64,000 nt of DNA from Notospermus geniculatus (Eukaryota > Nemertea > Pilidiophora > Heteronemertea > Lineidae): NCBI GenBank assembly GCA_002633025.1, contig NMRB01000039.1, forward strand, positions 362,705 to 426,704, in the 5' to 3' direction. Positions 20,658-32,256 of the stretch are shown here, piece by piece. The translations under genes were made by a program, and so were the position numbers. The notes beneath the pieces are model-generated. The model made no database searches. It had not been told where the DNA came from and was given only the letters and a program-made list of their open reading frames with translations. The first letter of the stretch is position 1. Each line of letters opens with the position of its first letter.

Positions 20658-20796
20658 TAAAGCTGCGTTTACCAGACATCCGGAATGCGGTATATGGACG
20701 CGGAATCCCCGGCGGAAGCGATATTTGTATGCGAAAATGCATTGCATTTTCCGCTTCCGCGTTCCGCATTCCGCGTGTCAGCTAAACGTAGCTTTA
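20658..20796. mobile_element. MITE family A, copy 2
   Basis: 139 bp with ends taaagctgcgtttacc and ggtaaac-like complement (gctaaacgtagcttta), about 90 percent similar by eye to 2068-2209 and with the same internal gcggaatccccggcgg block. A TA-type flank is present on both sides. Confidence 0.85.
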
Positions 20797-21150
20797 GCCT
20801 GCGTTTACCTGACACGCGGAAAGCGGAATGCGGATCGCGGAAACGGAACACGAAATAGACATCTGTTCGCTCCGAGCCATTTCCATTCAATATACCTGCA
20901 CGCGGTAAGCGGTTTGCGGAACGCGGAAAGACCGACCACTCGGTGTAGCGATTTTTCCGTCCGGAATAAAAATTCGCGCACAACAAAGCACCGTGATTGG
21001 ATAGGGACGGACCAAACCTGCGCCATGCTTACAAAAACACTGGCGCGTGCAGATAACTGGAACACGCGGAATGCTTACCGTGTTCCGTATACCGCGTATG
21101 TTTCCGCGATCCACATTCCGCTTACCGCGTGTGAGGTAAACGTCGCTTAA
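20797..21150. mobile_element. MITE family A relative, 354 bp, abutting copy 2
   Basis: The left end gcctgcgtttacctgacacg and the right end cgtgtgaggtaaacgtcgctta are inverted repeats extending about 50 bp (aagcggaatgcggatcgcgg and its complement). The interior repeats gcggaacgcgga words. It begins where 20658-20796 ends, so one element inserted at the edge of the other. Confidence 0.8.
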
Positions 21151-21159
21151 CGTCGAGTG

Positions 21160-22240
21160 GAAATAGTCTATGTTTGATGACCATCAAACATATCTGGCTT
21201 TCGATCTTTTTCAGTTGTACTCAAAGTGACTCAGGGTAGCGTAGTTTCTGGTTTAGCCTACATCACCAGACTAGGCGTCAGACATCGTCTGCATATTTCA
21301 ATAGCGACAGGTGAGGGACAAATCCCACCTGTGATACGGAAGCAACTGTGTCAACGTCACTGGCGTAAAACCCTAGAAAAGCATTTGCGTCATCGCAGAT
21401 TGGCGTCTATAGTTCTCGCCATACAGTGGCAAACCTTGTGTGAATACGGGCCCAAATTGATTCTGGGCGAGAAATCAATACTCCACCAGCCATAACTGGG
21501 GCTAATTCAACAGAAGAGACCAGACCTGAATTTTTCTTACCTCGTAAGTATGGCAAGCTAAAGCAGTCTTATGTTTTTTGCTGTGCAAGATCAAAAATAT
21601 CCGCTGCATACATGTTTATAATTTTTTTTGCGATGTATCCTAGGGCCAAGATTTTTCATACAGGAAAGCGATATTCGTGTGCACAAGGTCGATTTCCCTA
21701 CCCGACGAATAAACAACTTACTTGTTTCGACGATTCGAGATTCACATATCGGACAAACTTTTTCGTATAGAGGTTGACCCCACAAAATGCAGGAGCACTC
21801 CGGTCCCACCACCCAGAGCCCAAAACTGCTCAAATAGATGGAGTACCTTTTTTGAAAAAAAAGACACCAAGATATCCCCGATTTTTTCTGATTCAGTGAG
21901 TATACCGTACTGACTAGGTTGGAGTAAAGCCTTTGTCAAATGCGAACGCTAACTTCCATGTACATCTATATTCACGTCACAAGTTAGATTAATGCCTCCG
22001 ACATCATATCACCAACGTTTGCAGGTGATCTAAAATTCCCTGACCAACCTCCACCTTATCAGTCAGCGGGATATGTGTAATCAAGGGAGCCTGAACTCGC
22101 AGTAAAACGGCTTGATGAACAAATTTATGGTCAGATTGCAATGTCATCAGAGACAAATGAGCAGAGAGTCGCCAGTGTGACGGAAGGAAGTTGCAGTTCA
22201 GACATTAGACTATCATCAGAGAGAAGGGTGAAGCTGAAGA
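21160..22240. other. No gene recognised
   Basis: No coding exon with matching splice sites, no TIR element and no array seen. Confidence 0.35.
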
Positions 22241-22249
22241 GAAAATAGT

Positions 22250-22316
22250 TTTTGGTATCGAACCAGGGGTGTCTAGGCGACGGGTCCCGTCGACGTCTAA
22301 CCACTGCGCTCCCAAA
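22250..22316 (-). repeat. tRNA-like SINE head
   Basis: On the minus strand gcgcagtggttaga (22296-22309) matches a Pol III A-box and ggttcgatacc (22254-22264) a B-box, with tRNA-like spacing. The acceptor stem does not pair well, so this is more likely the head of a SINE than a functional tRNA. The SINE body may continue down to about 22120. Confidence 0.5.
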
Positions 22317-23283
22317 AGGCAAAAGCTCTGAAGCCGTGACATTGCTTTTGCGTCTCACATGTAGGTTGTTGGATTGGACAGTACTGGAGATTTCAAGGAA
22401 GACTTGGCGAGCTATCTTTGTAGCACAGAAATGGTCATTAAGACAACGACAAATATCACAGGAACACGGAATTAGATGAGCTCAAGATAATGAGACTGGG
22501 ATGTCCAAATTGGCCATTCCACTCCCGACGATAATGATGGCAAATTGCATTTGTTAAAGGTCAGAATTCATCTTGATAGAATCCTAATTCTACCCACTGT
22601 CTTTGTCCGGTCAAATATACCGACAACAATAGAGCGGATACAAGTCGATGTACAGGCCAAGGATCTTTGTCAAAATTACGTAGTCATCATCAAAGAGTGT
22701 ACCGAACTTGTATTACCAGCATCTTTCATGTCTTTCATCTTTCACTGTACATTTGGCCCACATGTACACGTACAATGCCTGGTGGTTTATCATGATTCAT
22801 GCGGTTCGGAAAAAGCTGGTTATTGGTTATTTCTAAAATAAATCTCCATTTCGAAGAAATAGTTGCATCAAAACAAATATCTTATCGGCATACCAGAAGA
22901 AGAACATGCCCAGAAAATCTAATTAGATCTGATTATTATACAGAATGTCCAAGAAAAGTCCAAGAAAATGTCCGGGCAAAACCAGGCAAACCTCGGACTC
23001 TAGGTTTCCTAGCGTCCAGCGCACAAAAAAGGAGGCGTTTTGTAATTTTCATTTCCACTGCGAAAATCGGTATTATCAAATATGCTGTACAAGATATAAC
23101 ATTTTTTTCCAGCCATAACTACAAAGAAACCGGCAACCTTCGAACCAGACTAAACACGCCGCCCAGACATTGCTGTCTTTTTTTCAGTCGCAGCTGAATT
23201 CTTACAGTGGAGTTCTCCCACAAGCTGGATCAATCGTTGGAACAACTCGTCAGTGAACCGCGTATAATCGAGTTACTTAAGCT

Positions 23284-23475
23284 AGGCGCACACAGACCAA
23301 TGATGCTGATTGTTTGGCAGAGCGTTATTTTGAATGGCACAACCACAAAACTGCATTGTGCACCTGACGGCATGGTCGTTTTCGTGGCTGCGGTGTATTC
23401 CTTATCCAATTGGTTTCGGATATCAGGCGCAGCATTTTATGGCACAGCCACATGGCGCTGCTGTGTCTGCCATGG
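23284..23475. mobile_element. Repeat family E, copy 1 (GGCGCACACAGAC ends)
   Basis: Starts aggcgcacacagaccaatg. Contains cagagcgttattttgaatggcac and a second cacagccacatggcgctg-type half. The same words, ctaggcgcacacaggcgaat and cacagcgttattttgaatgg, occur at 41313-41645, and a bare end at 40988. Probably non-autonomous. Confidence 0.55.
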
Positions 23476-23532
23476 CTCAGCGCTATTCATCGTCCTTTAG
23501 TGCTGTCTCGCCAATTACACAAAAATCGAAGT

Positions 23533-23790
23533 TGTAAGGCCATAGGTCTGGTATTCCCGGGTTCCAGCTTCTCCTGTTGGTGATGGTCGGCATTGCTGAC
23601 CACATAGCAGGCTGTTGATACAGCAAAATCACAGTTGTAAGGTCATAGAGGTCTGGCATTGCCGGGGTCCAGCTTCTCTTGTTGGTGATGGTCGGTATTG
23701 CTGACCACAGGCGGTTGATATCTTCGAATCCAAGTCCTGACACTGACGCTTTTGATATGATAATGTTGGAGGAGCTGGATCCCTGTGACC
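23533..23790. repeat. Two tandem copies of an about 110-bp unit with a coding remnant
   Basis: ttgtaaggccataggtctgg..ttggtgatggtcgg..tgctgaccaca is repeated twice (23533-23605 and 23635-23708). A related block in reverse complement is at 47040-47175. The right end continues into a frame reading SPDTDAFDMIMLEELDP, similar to SPDADAFMIMLEEIDP encoded on the minus strand at 42800-42870. This suggests remnants of a protein-coding transposon or gene family. Confidence 0.55.
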
Positions 23791-24276
23791 TTACAACGGA
23801 ACATTTTGGTGCTTATACAAATGTAGCAATTTCGCAAACAGGTATTCGTAAATGAGGATTTTCCAAACGACTTTTAAGATCAGTCGCACACGGCTGTTGA
23901 CAACCGTGACGATATTCTGGCTGCTGCAACTTGGCTACAACCCAAACAACACTGTGCCGAGTTCCCTCAGAGACTCTCCCTAAATTCCCTGGCCACCGAC
24001 AACTACGCTAACGAAAATAGAATTATTGCTGATAGTTTGATCCAATTAATAATGTCAGTGACAGTGAATCGCCTGTTTATCAGCTTTTCATCTCATCACC
24101 CGGACCTACCTTACCTTTCTATTTTTGTCAGCCGTTCGGGCTCCTTTCTAATCGGGTGTAATCTTGGTTTTCTGGCATTTCTGTTGTTGATGTTATCGGC
24201 TATTTTCATTAACTCCATTGACTTGGGTTCACATCTTGCCACCACTGCAAAAGAAAAAGAGTGGGGAAAATATTAA

Positions 24277-24490
24277 AGGGTTCCTATAGGGGCTGCTTGC
24301 TGCTAGGCTTCTGTTAGAACAGCAACAGTACCACAGGTTGCGCCCTCAAACGAGAAACAATGAATTTGGGCCCAAATGTTGACTTTCTGTGCATTTTACT
24401 TGCAATGTATGTCACAGTTAGGCCCCCACCATCTATTTGGTAAAAAAGCCATATAAAAATGGCGATTGGGAGCTGCCTCTAGTGGCCCTG
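24277..24490. mobile_element. Repeat family F, copy 2 (reverse of 2820-3102)
   Basis: aatgaatttgggcccaaatg, tgcattttacttgcaatg and gctgcctctagtggccctga are reverse complements of blocks in 2820-3102. Confidence 0.65.
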
Positions 24491-24499
24491 AAGATGTTT

Positions 24500-26783
24500 T
24501 CGACTTTGACGCGTCTGGTGTAAGGCACTGTCCCACAATTCCAGTCCTTCAGAATTGGAGATTTGTAGGCCAGGCATGGCCATTAAGAGATGGGGTCTCC
24601 GCCCCAATGACGCCCGTGGGTATAATAGAGGAATAATGGATGGAATCGTGAGAATCTTATGGCGAGTTTGTGAAGACTTTTCTTGTTGTCTTTCTAATAA
24701 AACGTTGATTTCAACAATACAGCGTCTGTTTGATGTCGACGTAACGCTTTTCTTGACATGTACTGTACATGTACATCTGCATGTACATGTAAGTGTACAT
24801 GCCCTCCAAAGGTAAAAGACATCGCACTTGTCACTAGTGGGACTGTAGCTGATTTAAGTAAAAGCCATACACAACACAAAGTGCACTTGGTGGTACACGA
24901 TAGAGCTATTCCTTCAAATGTTCATCGTCCCACTGCTCACAAACGGAGTTTTAGAGTGGTTCTTTGCCGCTTCACTCCCGCGGCGCTCGCTTTGTTGTGG
25001 AGTGAGGGCGCGGGAGTGGAGGGCAAAGACGGAAACCAGTCAACGGAGTTGCCGCCCTTTTACAACAGGAGAGGAGTAACATGTATGTCACTGTGTAGGT
25101 TAGACACCAGAACGCCTGATCAAATGCGATTTAAATGTCAGAACTAGCTGGAAGGGCAATGTCATCTGTCCCATCATGTATCGTACAATACTCCCCCCTC
25201 CCTTGGTTAAGAGCCCCAATGGGCTCATATACAGTAATGGCCATATATAAAAGTCTCGTTTTCCGCCGTCCAGGATTATCCGGAATAGTATGATCTATAG
25301 CATCCTGCATGATTTTGTAATCTACGTTAGCGGGAGAAAACCCTGAAGAATCCGCAGATCTGACTTAGTGACTAATTATTCAATCGTAAAAGGAAAATCG
25401 TGTAGAATCGGGTCAATAGTGCTCGCTGATGATTAAGTATTAGTCTTTTTTAAAGGAATAATTGGAGTGGTTCCATCATTTTATTCCGTGGATAATTCTG
25501 GTCGGGAAATAATGGCACGTTCACGCGGGTGATAAGTGGAATGAATTGGGTAGACCTTCGAGGTTTTCTACGCTTTATCCTGATATCTTTCCCTTTTCAC
25601 AACGATCGACATACAACAGGACATCTCTTTCAGATGAATATACTATTGTAGTAAAATGTATTCAGCTATAAGACCCCAAGACGGACAACAACACGTAATT
25701 TCAATACTGCTGAGGGGGAGACACTAGCCCTTTTTACACGGAGTCGCGTCGGTTCGATCCGGTGTAATAGAATCTAATGCCCCAATATGTGATGTCCCCC
25801 AACAATACTTTTCAGTGACGAACACTCCATCCCTGTCCTAGCCATGGCCCTGTAGGTTTCCTGCATTTAGTTTCCTGCTTTTCGCATCGACTAATCCGTG
25901 GCAGCGTTTTTCTTTCTCGCCTAATTGTCGTCCATACGATTTCAGGTCACGATCAAAGGCATCTACCCAATGACCTTCTCCGCTCTTAAAAGAGACTGTT
26001 ATCTACTATTGTTGTAATGGGGAACATCTTCAGCGCATGCCGTGCCGACTGATGAGTGTCGGCCATGCTCACCGCACCATTATTACCGGCCGAACGCCAT
26101 TCGTCCACCTCAGTCAAAACTTGTGCCCAATGGACTTCCAACCGCCCGTTGACCAATCCTCAGCTACCCACCTTGTGGGGCTGGACCATGGGCGTGGTAA
26201 AAATAAGTTCATGGGCGTTTTCCATTTCATGTAGTTTCGTTCAACCTCTGCCAAGAGAGTTTCGGGTAAGAATATGGACTACGCGAGCATGGCAGACGGT
26301 GACGAAGCCAATGCCTCAAGTTTTGTTGACGATTTCAGCACTGAGGCAGGCTGGAGATTCATCTACACTAAAAAAATGGCGCTACTCTTTTGGGACAAAA
26401 ACGACTGCTCGCAGATGGGACACTCAGCAATCATTTTAACGAACTGAATTGAGCCAAGCACAACACTGCACCACATTTCTTGGAAATAATGGCAGAATTC
26501 ACTTTTTTTCAAAGAATGCCCAATAATTTGCAATTTCTCCCAAGATTTGCCGCAAATTTCATTAACATGCCAAACGAGGTCGATGATATAGTGATATTTA
26601 AATTATTCAGCCATGAAGCGGATGTGTGTTCTATCCAGTAGCCCTCTATGCGGAATTTCCCGCACGGGAGAAATGAATAAGAATACAAAATTACATTCTG
26701 TGATAAACGAATTACAAATTACATCAGTCTTGTGCCTGGGATTTGGGGTCATGAGTTTGCATGGTCTGTACCGAGGGTCTAAT
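24500..26783. other. No gene recognised; microsatellite and small hairpin
   Basis: 24750-24800 is a tacatg-rich microsatellite. 24968-25030 forms an imperfect hairpin (tttgccgcttcactcccgcg and its partner). No exon with good splice sites or family signature was found. Confidence 0.4.
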
Positions 26784-27490
26784 AAAACCTAACTACCTAT
26801 AGTCATTGACTGGGGTTAACGTCGACCAAAACTTTAACTACATGTACCTTTATCGGTCAAACGATAGTCACTAATTGGGGGGTTAACGTCTACCAAAACT
26901 TAATTACCTTTATCGGTAAAACGATAGTCACTAATTGGGGTTAACATCTACCAAAACTTTAACTACCGTTTATCGGTCAAACGATAGTCACTAATTGGGG
27001 TTAACGTCTACCAAAACTTTAACTACCTTTATCGGTCAAACGATAGTCACTAATTGGGGTTAACGTCTACCAAAACTGAATTACCTTTATCGGTAAAACG
27101 ATAGTCACTAATTGGGGTTAACGTCTACCAAAACTTAACTACCTTTCTCGGTCAAACGATAGTCACTAATTGGGGTTACCGCCCACAAAAACTTTAAAAC
27201 TACCTGTAGGCCTACTGGTAAAATGAGAGTCACTCATTGGGATTAACTCTATCAAAACTTACCTGTACTGGTAAAATGATAGTCACTATATATAATTGGG
27301 GTTAACGTCCACCAAAACTTAACTACCTGTACTGGTAAAATGAGGGTCACTCATTGGGGGTTAACTCTATCAAAACTTAACTACATGTACTGGTAAAATG
27401 ATAGTCACTAACTGGGGTTAACGTCTGACAAAACTGAAATGCCTGTACCAGTAAAAATATAGCCCGCACTAATTAGGGGTTTACGTCTTA
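26784..27490. repeat. About 60-bp tandem repeat, about 12 units
   Basis: The unit contains cgatagtcactaattggggt, ttaacgtctaccaaaac and ttaactacctttatcgg. The word gggNttaac appears twelve times at intervals of 57-69 bp. Outer units are more diverged than central ones, as expected for unequal exchange. Confidence 0.9.
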
Positions 27491-28186
27491 GGAAACTGAG
27501 ATCAAAGAAACGCACTCTAAAATCCATGATCTTGATAACTGTGGTAGAGGGCTTATATATGTTTCATGATAAAGGAATCACCATATAGACACAACCTGAT
27601 ACGAATACATTGACTCACAGTAAGAACTGTCTTGAGTGTACATGTAGGAAGTAAAGTGTTCATTTCGCCTTAATAATCAAATGAATTCTGCACATGAAGT
27701 AACCGTCTATGAACGTTTACCAAGCAAAGCTTATGCAAACCCCTCTGCCAGAATAATGATGTGATATGACATACGGATTATTAATCAGAAATTCCTAAGA
27801 TGACACAGGGATAGAGATAATGTGTTTGGGGAATGTCTTCCTTAGAATCTATTTATCATAGTTACAGTTATATTTATAGATCGGGTTACCCTGGTGCTTT
27901 ATTGCACATTAGCAATGTTCTGTCATCATACATGTAGTTGATCAAAAGGGTGATTGAATAATATTCAATCAATGCAATCTTGATACATGTATGTCCTCAA
28001 AAGGGCGTGTAAAGGGGCTGTCTCGCCTTAACAACTCCTAGTCCAATGTAGATGTAACACTTTTTATTCATGGCTCGAAGGAGTTCCAGAACAGGTAAAT
28101 AGTTTTTTTTACTTTTTACTGCAGCGTGGACCTCAATTTGTTCGATTTTCACAAACAAGGTTGCGATGACATAGAGCTGCACGGTA
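27491..28186. other. No gene recognised
   Basis: AT-rich stretch between a tandem array and a small hairpin element. No exon or inverted repeat was seen. Confidence 0.35.
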
Positions 28187-28250
28187 TACGGACACGCCAG
28201 TTAAAACAGTGGCTTCGCGGTCGCGAACCTTGTTAACTGGCGTGTCCGTA
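28187..28250. mobile_element. 64-bp hairpin element
   Basis: tacggacacgccagttaa (28187-28204) and its exact complement (28233-28250) surround a 28-bp loop containing ttcgcggtcgcgaa, itself a palindrome. TA at each end would fit a Tc1/mariner-type MITE. Confidence 0.7.
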
Positions 28251-28259
28251 GTCGCAGAC

Positions 28260-29020
28260 AGCGAGCATTCCGAGTCCTACGTTAGCGTATTGATAATTGT
28301 GTCGACCGATCAATTCCTTTAGGAGAAAAAGCAAATTCACAATTAGCATTATATTTGCTGTTCATTACTAAAAGGGTACTTCGATTCGTGCAAGGCAGAC
28401 GTGGTATCTAAAATCCTGTGTCTGCAGCCCAGTGAGTAAATATTGGCCGCTCCTCTGGAAATGAAAGGCAAATTAGTTCCAATGGCTTTTTTCAGATATA
28501 GGTTGATTTCTTTTCACAGCTGTCAAGTTGCTAGAGCGCGTTATGTCCGTGGCACAATTTCAAATTTAGAGCTTATTTTTGGAAAAATGCTGAATGACGG
28601 CTTCCGTTTGGGTTGGCATATCTACGCCGTAGTTCCTGCATCTGGATTGAGAAATGCATGGAAGAGCTGACCGTACGGCGGGCCTAAATCGAGCCTTGCC
28701 CTCTGTTTGGCTGTTTTCGAAAGCGCACCGCAAAGGACCCCAAAAGGCACCACCATCTTCTCGAACACTCTCGTAGAATCTCTTGCATTTAAAATGTATA
28801 ATTATATCATCGTCAATATATCGACATACAATCTTATTTTGTCAATCTCACGAACTGAGCGAGATAGGTAAGCCCATGTCGTCAGCTTTCATATTGGCCT
28901 ATATAATCATACTGGTGTCCATATTCTTTGCCCTTTATTGAATGGGTGTGTCCAATGTAGACATATCGATGTTAACATTTTTTGCAGCATTTTCTTTTAG
29001 AAATACAATTCAAAGCGCGC
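28260..29020. other. No gene recognised
   Basis: No domain-bearing frame or repeat structure found. Confidence 0.3.
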
Positions 29021-29030
29021 GTGATCGGCA

Positions 29031-29172
29031 ATTAGGCGCTCCTCCATTTGAGTGGTCTCGCGCGAGTTGGCATTCAATGAGCAATTCATTATTGTTGGTT
29101 TCTTTGTGGCTCAGGACTTGCCCACATGAGAGCCAACTTGCGCGAGAAAACTCTCAAGAGAGTGCCTCTTGC
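29031..29172. repeat. Imperfect inverted repeat, family with CTCGCGCGAGTTGGC
   Basis: aggcgctcctcc...ctcgcgcgagttggc (29034-29072) is mirrored by gccaacttgcgcgag...gagagtgcct (29130-29168). Related words occur at 39194-39255 and 59755-59805. Probably a MITE. It lies inside an unrelated 231-codon open frame. Confidence 0.5.
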
Positions 29173-29199
29173 GTCAGGGCTCCGTCCTTGCTTTTGATT

Positions 29200-30628
29200 T
29201 TCAAGATCATTTTTCAGCCGAGAGTGGTCTTGGCAACTTTTGTCCGAAAAAACACACTGAGACGACGAATTGAATTTATGCACAATCAATTTCTCTGTTT
29301 CGGATCATTTTTTATTTTCAGGACAAGGACTCATTCGCTACTGAAGACGTCTGCCAATTACCACTGGTGTAATTGTCTAGATCATCTTTCGAATTCGCTT
29401 AGAATAAAAAAAGGAAACGAAGAAGCACATTGCCTGCGTGCAAGGATCGGCAAGCCGATCTATCAGTCTTGGAAGAGTCTAACGATTTCGTGTATGGATA
29501 CTCCAGACCAGACAAGTGGAAAGGTTAAAGGCGAACTTAGTCGATGCGTCAAACATGGGCGAGGAACACCAGCGATGCTGTGCTATCGGTATTCTTCATG
29601 GCGAAAACCTAATACGTTCCACATTGATTTACTGTAACCTCACAAATAAAAGTGATGGATGCACAACTAGGCAAGCTATTGAAGCGATCAGGGTCCAACA
29701 TAATGAATCTTTTGCAAGGGAATTTCCTATGGGGATACCCTCCCAGCATAGTAATTGGATCATGAATGATTCTGAAACATCGCTTTATTGGCTGCCCTTG
29801 TAAGTAAGAAAACATGAACATTATGCACCCCTCACTACAAGTGTCCAGACTGGCCGGATTTTCAAATGTATTTAGATATCAAGTGGCAGGCAGCCTGTCA
29901 CGTTTGGATACTTATACCGAGGGGTGTATATTCCGAGTGTTAATTCATGTGAAGTAGGTGTAAAAGGAATTGTAGTCCTAGGAATGGAAGTCCAAGTTAC
30001 CATAGTCTGTCATAAGGTTGTCCAATGGTCAGAGTTTCTTTTGCCTTATCGCTTACCTCTCGTTGAATAATAGCCGGACTTAAATTCCAGAGCGACAGGG
30101 ATTCCTGTTACACCGATTAAATACATGTATCCTTTCTAAGAATACCTTCACAAAGAAACAGGACGCACCGACTCCTTTTGAAGTGAACACAGTTTTCTTT
30201 ATAAATTCCTTTTTTTCGTACGAGCAATTACTCGAGCAAAATGGTCCAATCGGCCAAGCAGAATAGAAAAAAACAAAAAAAAACCGTATAGTTCAGGATG
30301 AACAGGTTGTTACATACTTCCGTCTCCGAACCGCTACGTTTATAAACGAATAAGCTGTTTTAGCCCAGTAATTTCGCGTACGAATAAAAAAGGATAAACA
30401 TAAAGGTCTTTGCCTTCTTTTCACCATGATTATATGGTAGGTCTACTCCCGTGGTACGTAAGGGATTTACAATTTAATACAAAATTAAATCGTAATACAA
30501 AAGGGATTTATAATTCGACAGCGTATTAAAACGTACAGGTCTTTGACATCTTTTCATCGATGTTGGCTGAACCAGACAGTAGCTGGCCCCCACATCATAA
30601 AGGACTCCTTTATGATACATGGGGTATT
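29200..30628. other. No gene confirmed
   Basis: Part of a 231-codon frame (28942-29637) continues here but has no recognised domain, overlaps an inverted repeat and is judged to be chance. Otherwise no feature was found. Confidence 0.35.
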
Positions 30629-30806
30629 AGCTGATCAGTGGATGTTTGTACTTGGATACAATCATGTAGCATCTTCAATGCTGCTCATTTTGACCTGCTT
30701 TTTGCTCTTCTCCACGGGAAAGCATGGGGGAGAGCAAAAAAGCAGGTCAAAACGATACGCAATAAAGATATTAGGGCATGCAAGTTCAAACATCCACTGG
30801 TCAGCT
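30629..30806. mobile_element. Hairpin element, 178 bp
   Basis: The outer arms agctgatcagtggatgtttg and caaacatccactggtcagct are inverted. The central arms attttgacctgctttttgct and agcaaaaaagcaggtcaaaa pair around a 24-bp loop. The intermediate part pairs partially, so the whole unit can fold back. Confidence 0.75.
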
Positions 30807-31098
30807 ATTTAGTCATGTGTAGATACGGTAATTAGAACAAATACCGTGGTTACTAACTAATGCAAACTGCAATCATTAAGTAAACTAGCTTTGTTTCCCG
30901 GTTCCATTCATTGTTGGAACTACTTATCATCTGCAACTTAATAAAATTGTGTTTTATTGAGCATCCAACCACCACGGACTAATTTATCAAAATAACGCCA
31001 TCGACAGAGACGATATGATTTGATGTGAAAGTCGTTATTTTCAGTTAACTTCCACATTCGCTGCCAAAAGCAATACTCGTGGATAAATTTGTTTTAAA

Positions 31099-31551
31099 AG
31101 TCACACTAACAGTAAGTCATCATACGGATTTTCTAAGTCACACCAACAGTAAATCATACGGATTTTTCTAAGTCACAAACAGTCAGACCTCTAGGTCATC
31201 ATATACTTTCTAAGTCGCATCAAAATTAAGTCATCATACGAATTTTCTAAGTCACACCATTAGTAAGTCATAATCAAACGGATTTTGCCATACCAGCAGT
31301 AAGTCAACATACTGATTTTCTAAGTCACACCAACAATAAGTCTTCATTCGGATTTTCTACGTCACAACAACAATAGTAAGTCATCATACGGATTTTCTAA
31401 GTCACAACAACAGAAAGTTATCATCCGGATTTTCTAAGTCAAACCAACAGTAAGTCATCATACATGTCATGCGGATTTTTAAAGTCATACCAACAGTAAG
31501 TCATCATACGGATTTTCCACGTCACACACCAACAATAAGTCACCCAAGCAA
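31099..31551. repeat. About 37-bp tandem repeat, about 12 units
   Basis: The unit is close to gtcacaccaacagtaagtca + tcatacggattttctaa. Units vary by small indels and substitutions between 34 and 46 bp. Confidence 0.9.
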
Positions 31552-31559
31552 GGAGAGGA

Positions 31560-32100
31560 GAGAGGCGGAAAATCATTGCGACCTATGTCAATTTGAAATA
31601 GCTAATTGGGCATGAACATTGACCATGACACTTACCCGACACCACGCGGTCCTTGTCTGCGACTGCCCAAACATGCATGGTATGGCTGTAGTATCCTACA
31701 CTGCAAACTAAATCCCAAAATCAAATTTCATTTTGCATGCAAAGACTAAGAGGAAAGTGTAATCCACGCCTTAGTGTCATTTCGCTTATCGACAAGAATT
31801 GCAATGATATCCTATCCGAAATCCATTGTTGTTGTTGTTGTGACGCCAAGTGACCGCACAGAAATAGCCGGACAACACGAGTATTTTCGGAAGGAACTGC
31901 TGCTGGCGACACCGTCGTTGCGGCAGTTAGGGAACTGGTGTTGCCGCGAGAGATGGAGCTATTGATTCAGAATTCAATACAGGATTCGTATTGATTCTCA
32001 AGCACTTGCTGTGCGGCGAGGTGGATGATGACTTGATGATTTAAGTGACTGGTGGTATGACTTTTTGTAACTACCATTGGTTGAGTTGGTCGCTGACCCC
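31560..32100. other. No gene recognised
   Basis: Contains a short (ttg)n run near 31826-31841. No exon recognised. Confidence 0.3.
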
Positions 32101-32103
32101 TCT

Positions 32104-32256
32104 GGGCCGTTATGCACCAAACGAAGATTATCTTGAACTCAGTTAGGTTGAGCCACAACTTTTCAATTGTTCAGGTTTGTCAGGGCATGATGTGACAATG
32201 AAAAAGTTGTGGCTCAACCTGAGTTCAAGATAATCTTCGCTTGGTGCATACGGCCC
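32104..32256. mobile_element. Foldback element, 153 bp
   Basis: The arms 32104-32162 (gggccgttatgcaccaaacg...) and 32198-32256 are near-perfect reverse complements of about 58 bp around a 35-bp loop. tct flanks both sides and might be a short target duplication. Confidence 0.85.

Noticed and set aside
25740-25770. B-box-like ggttcgatcc
   Set aside because: No A-box at tRNA spacing on the same strand.
28942-29637. 231-codon plus-strand open frame
   Set aside because: It runs through the inverted repeat at 29031-29172, has no recognisable domain and a composition like translated non-coding DNA.
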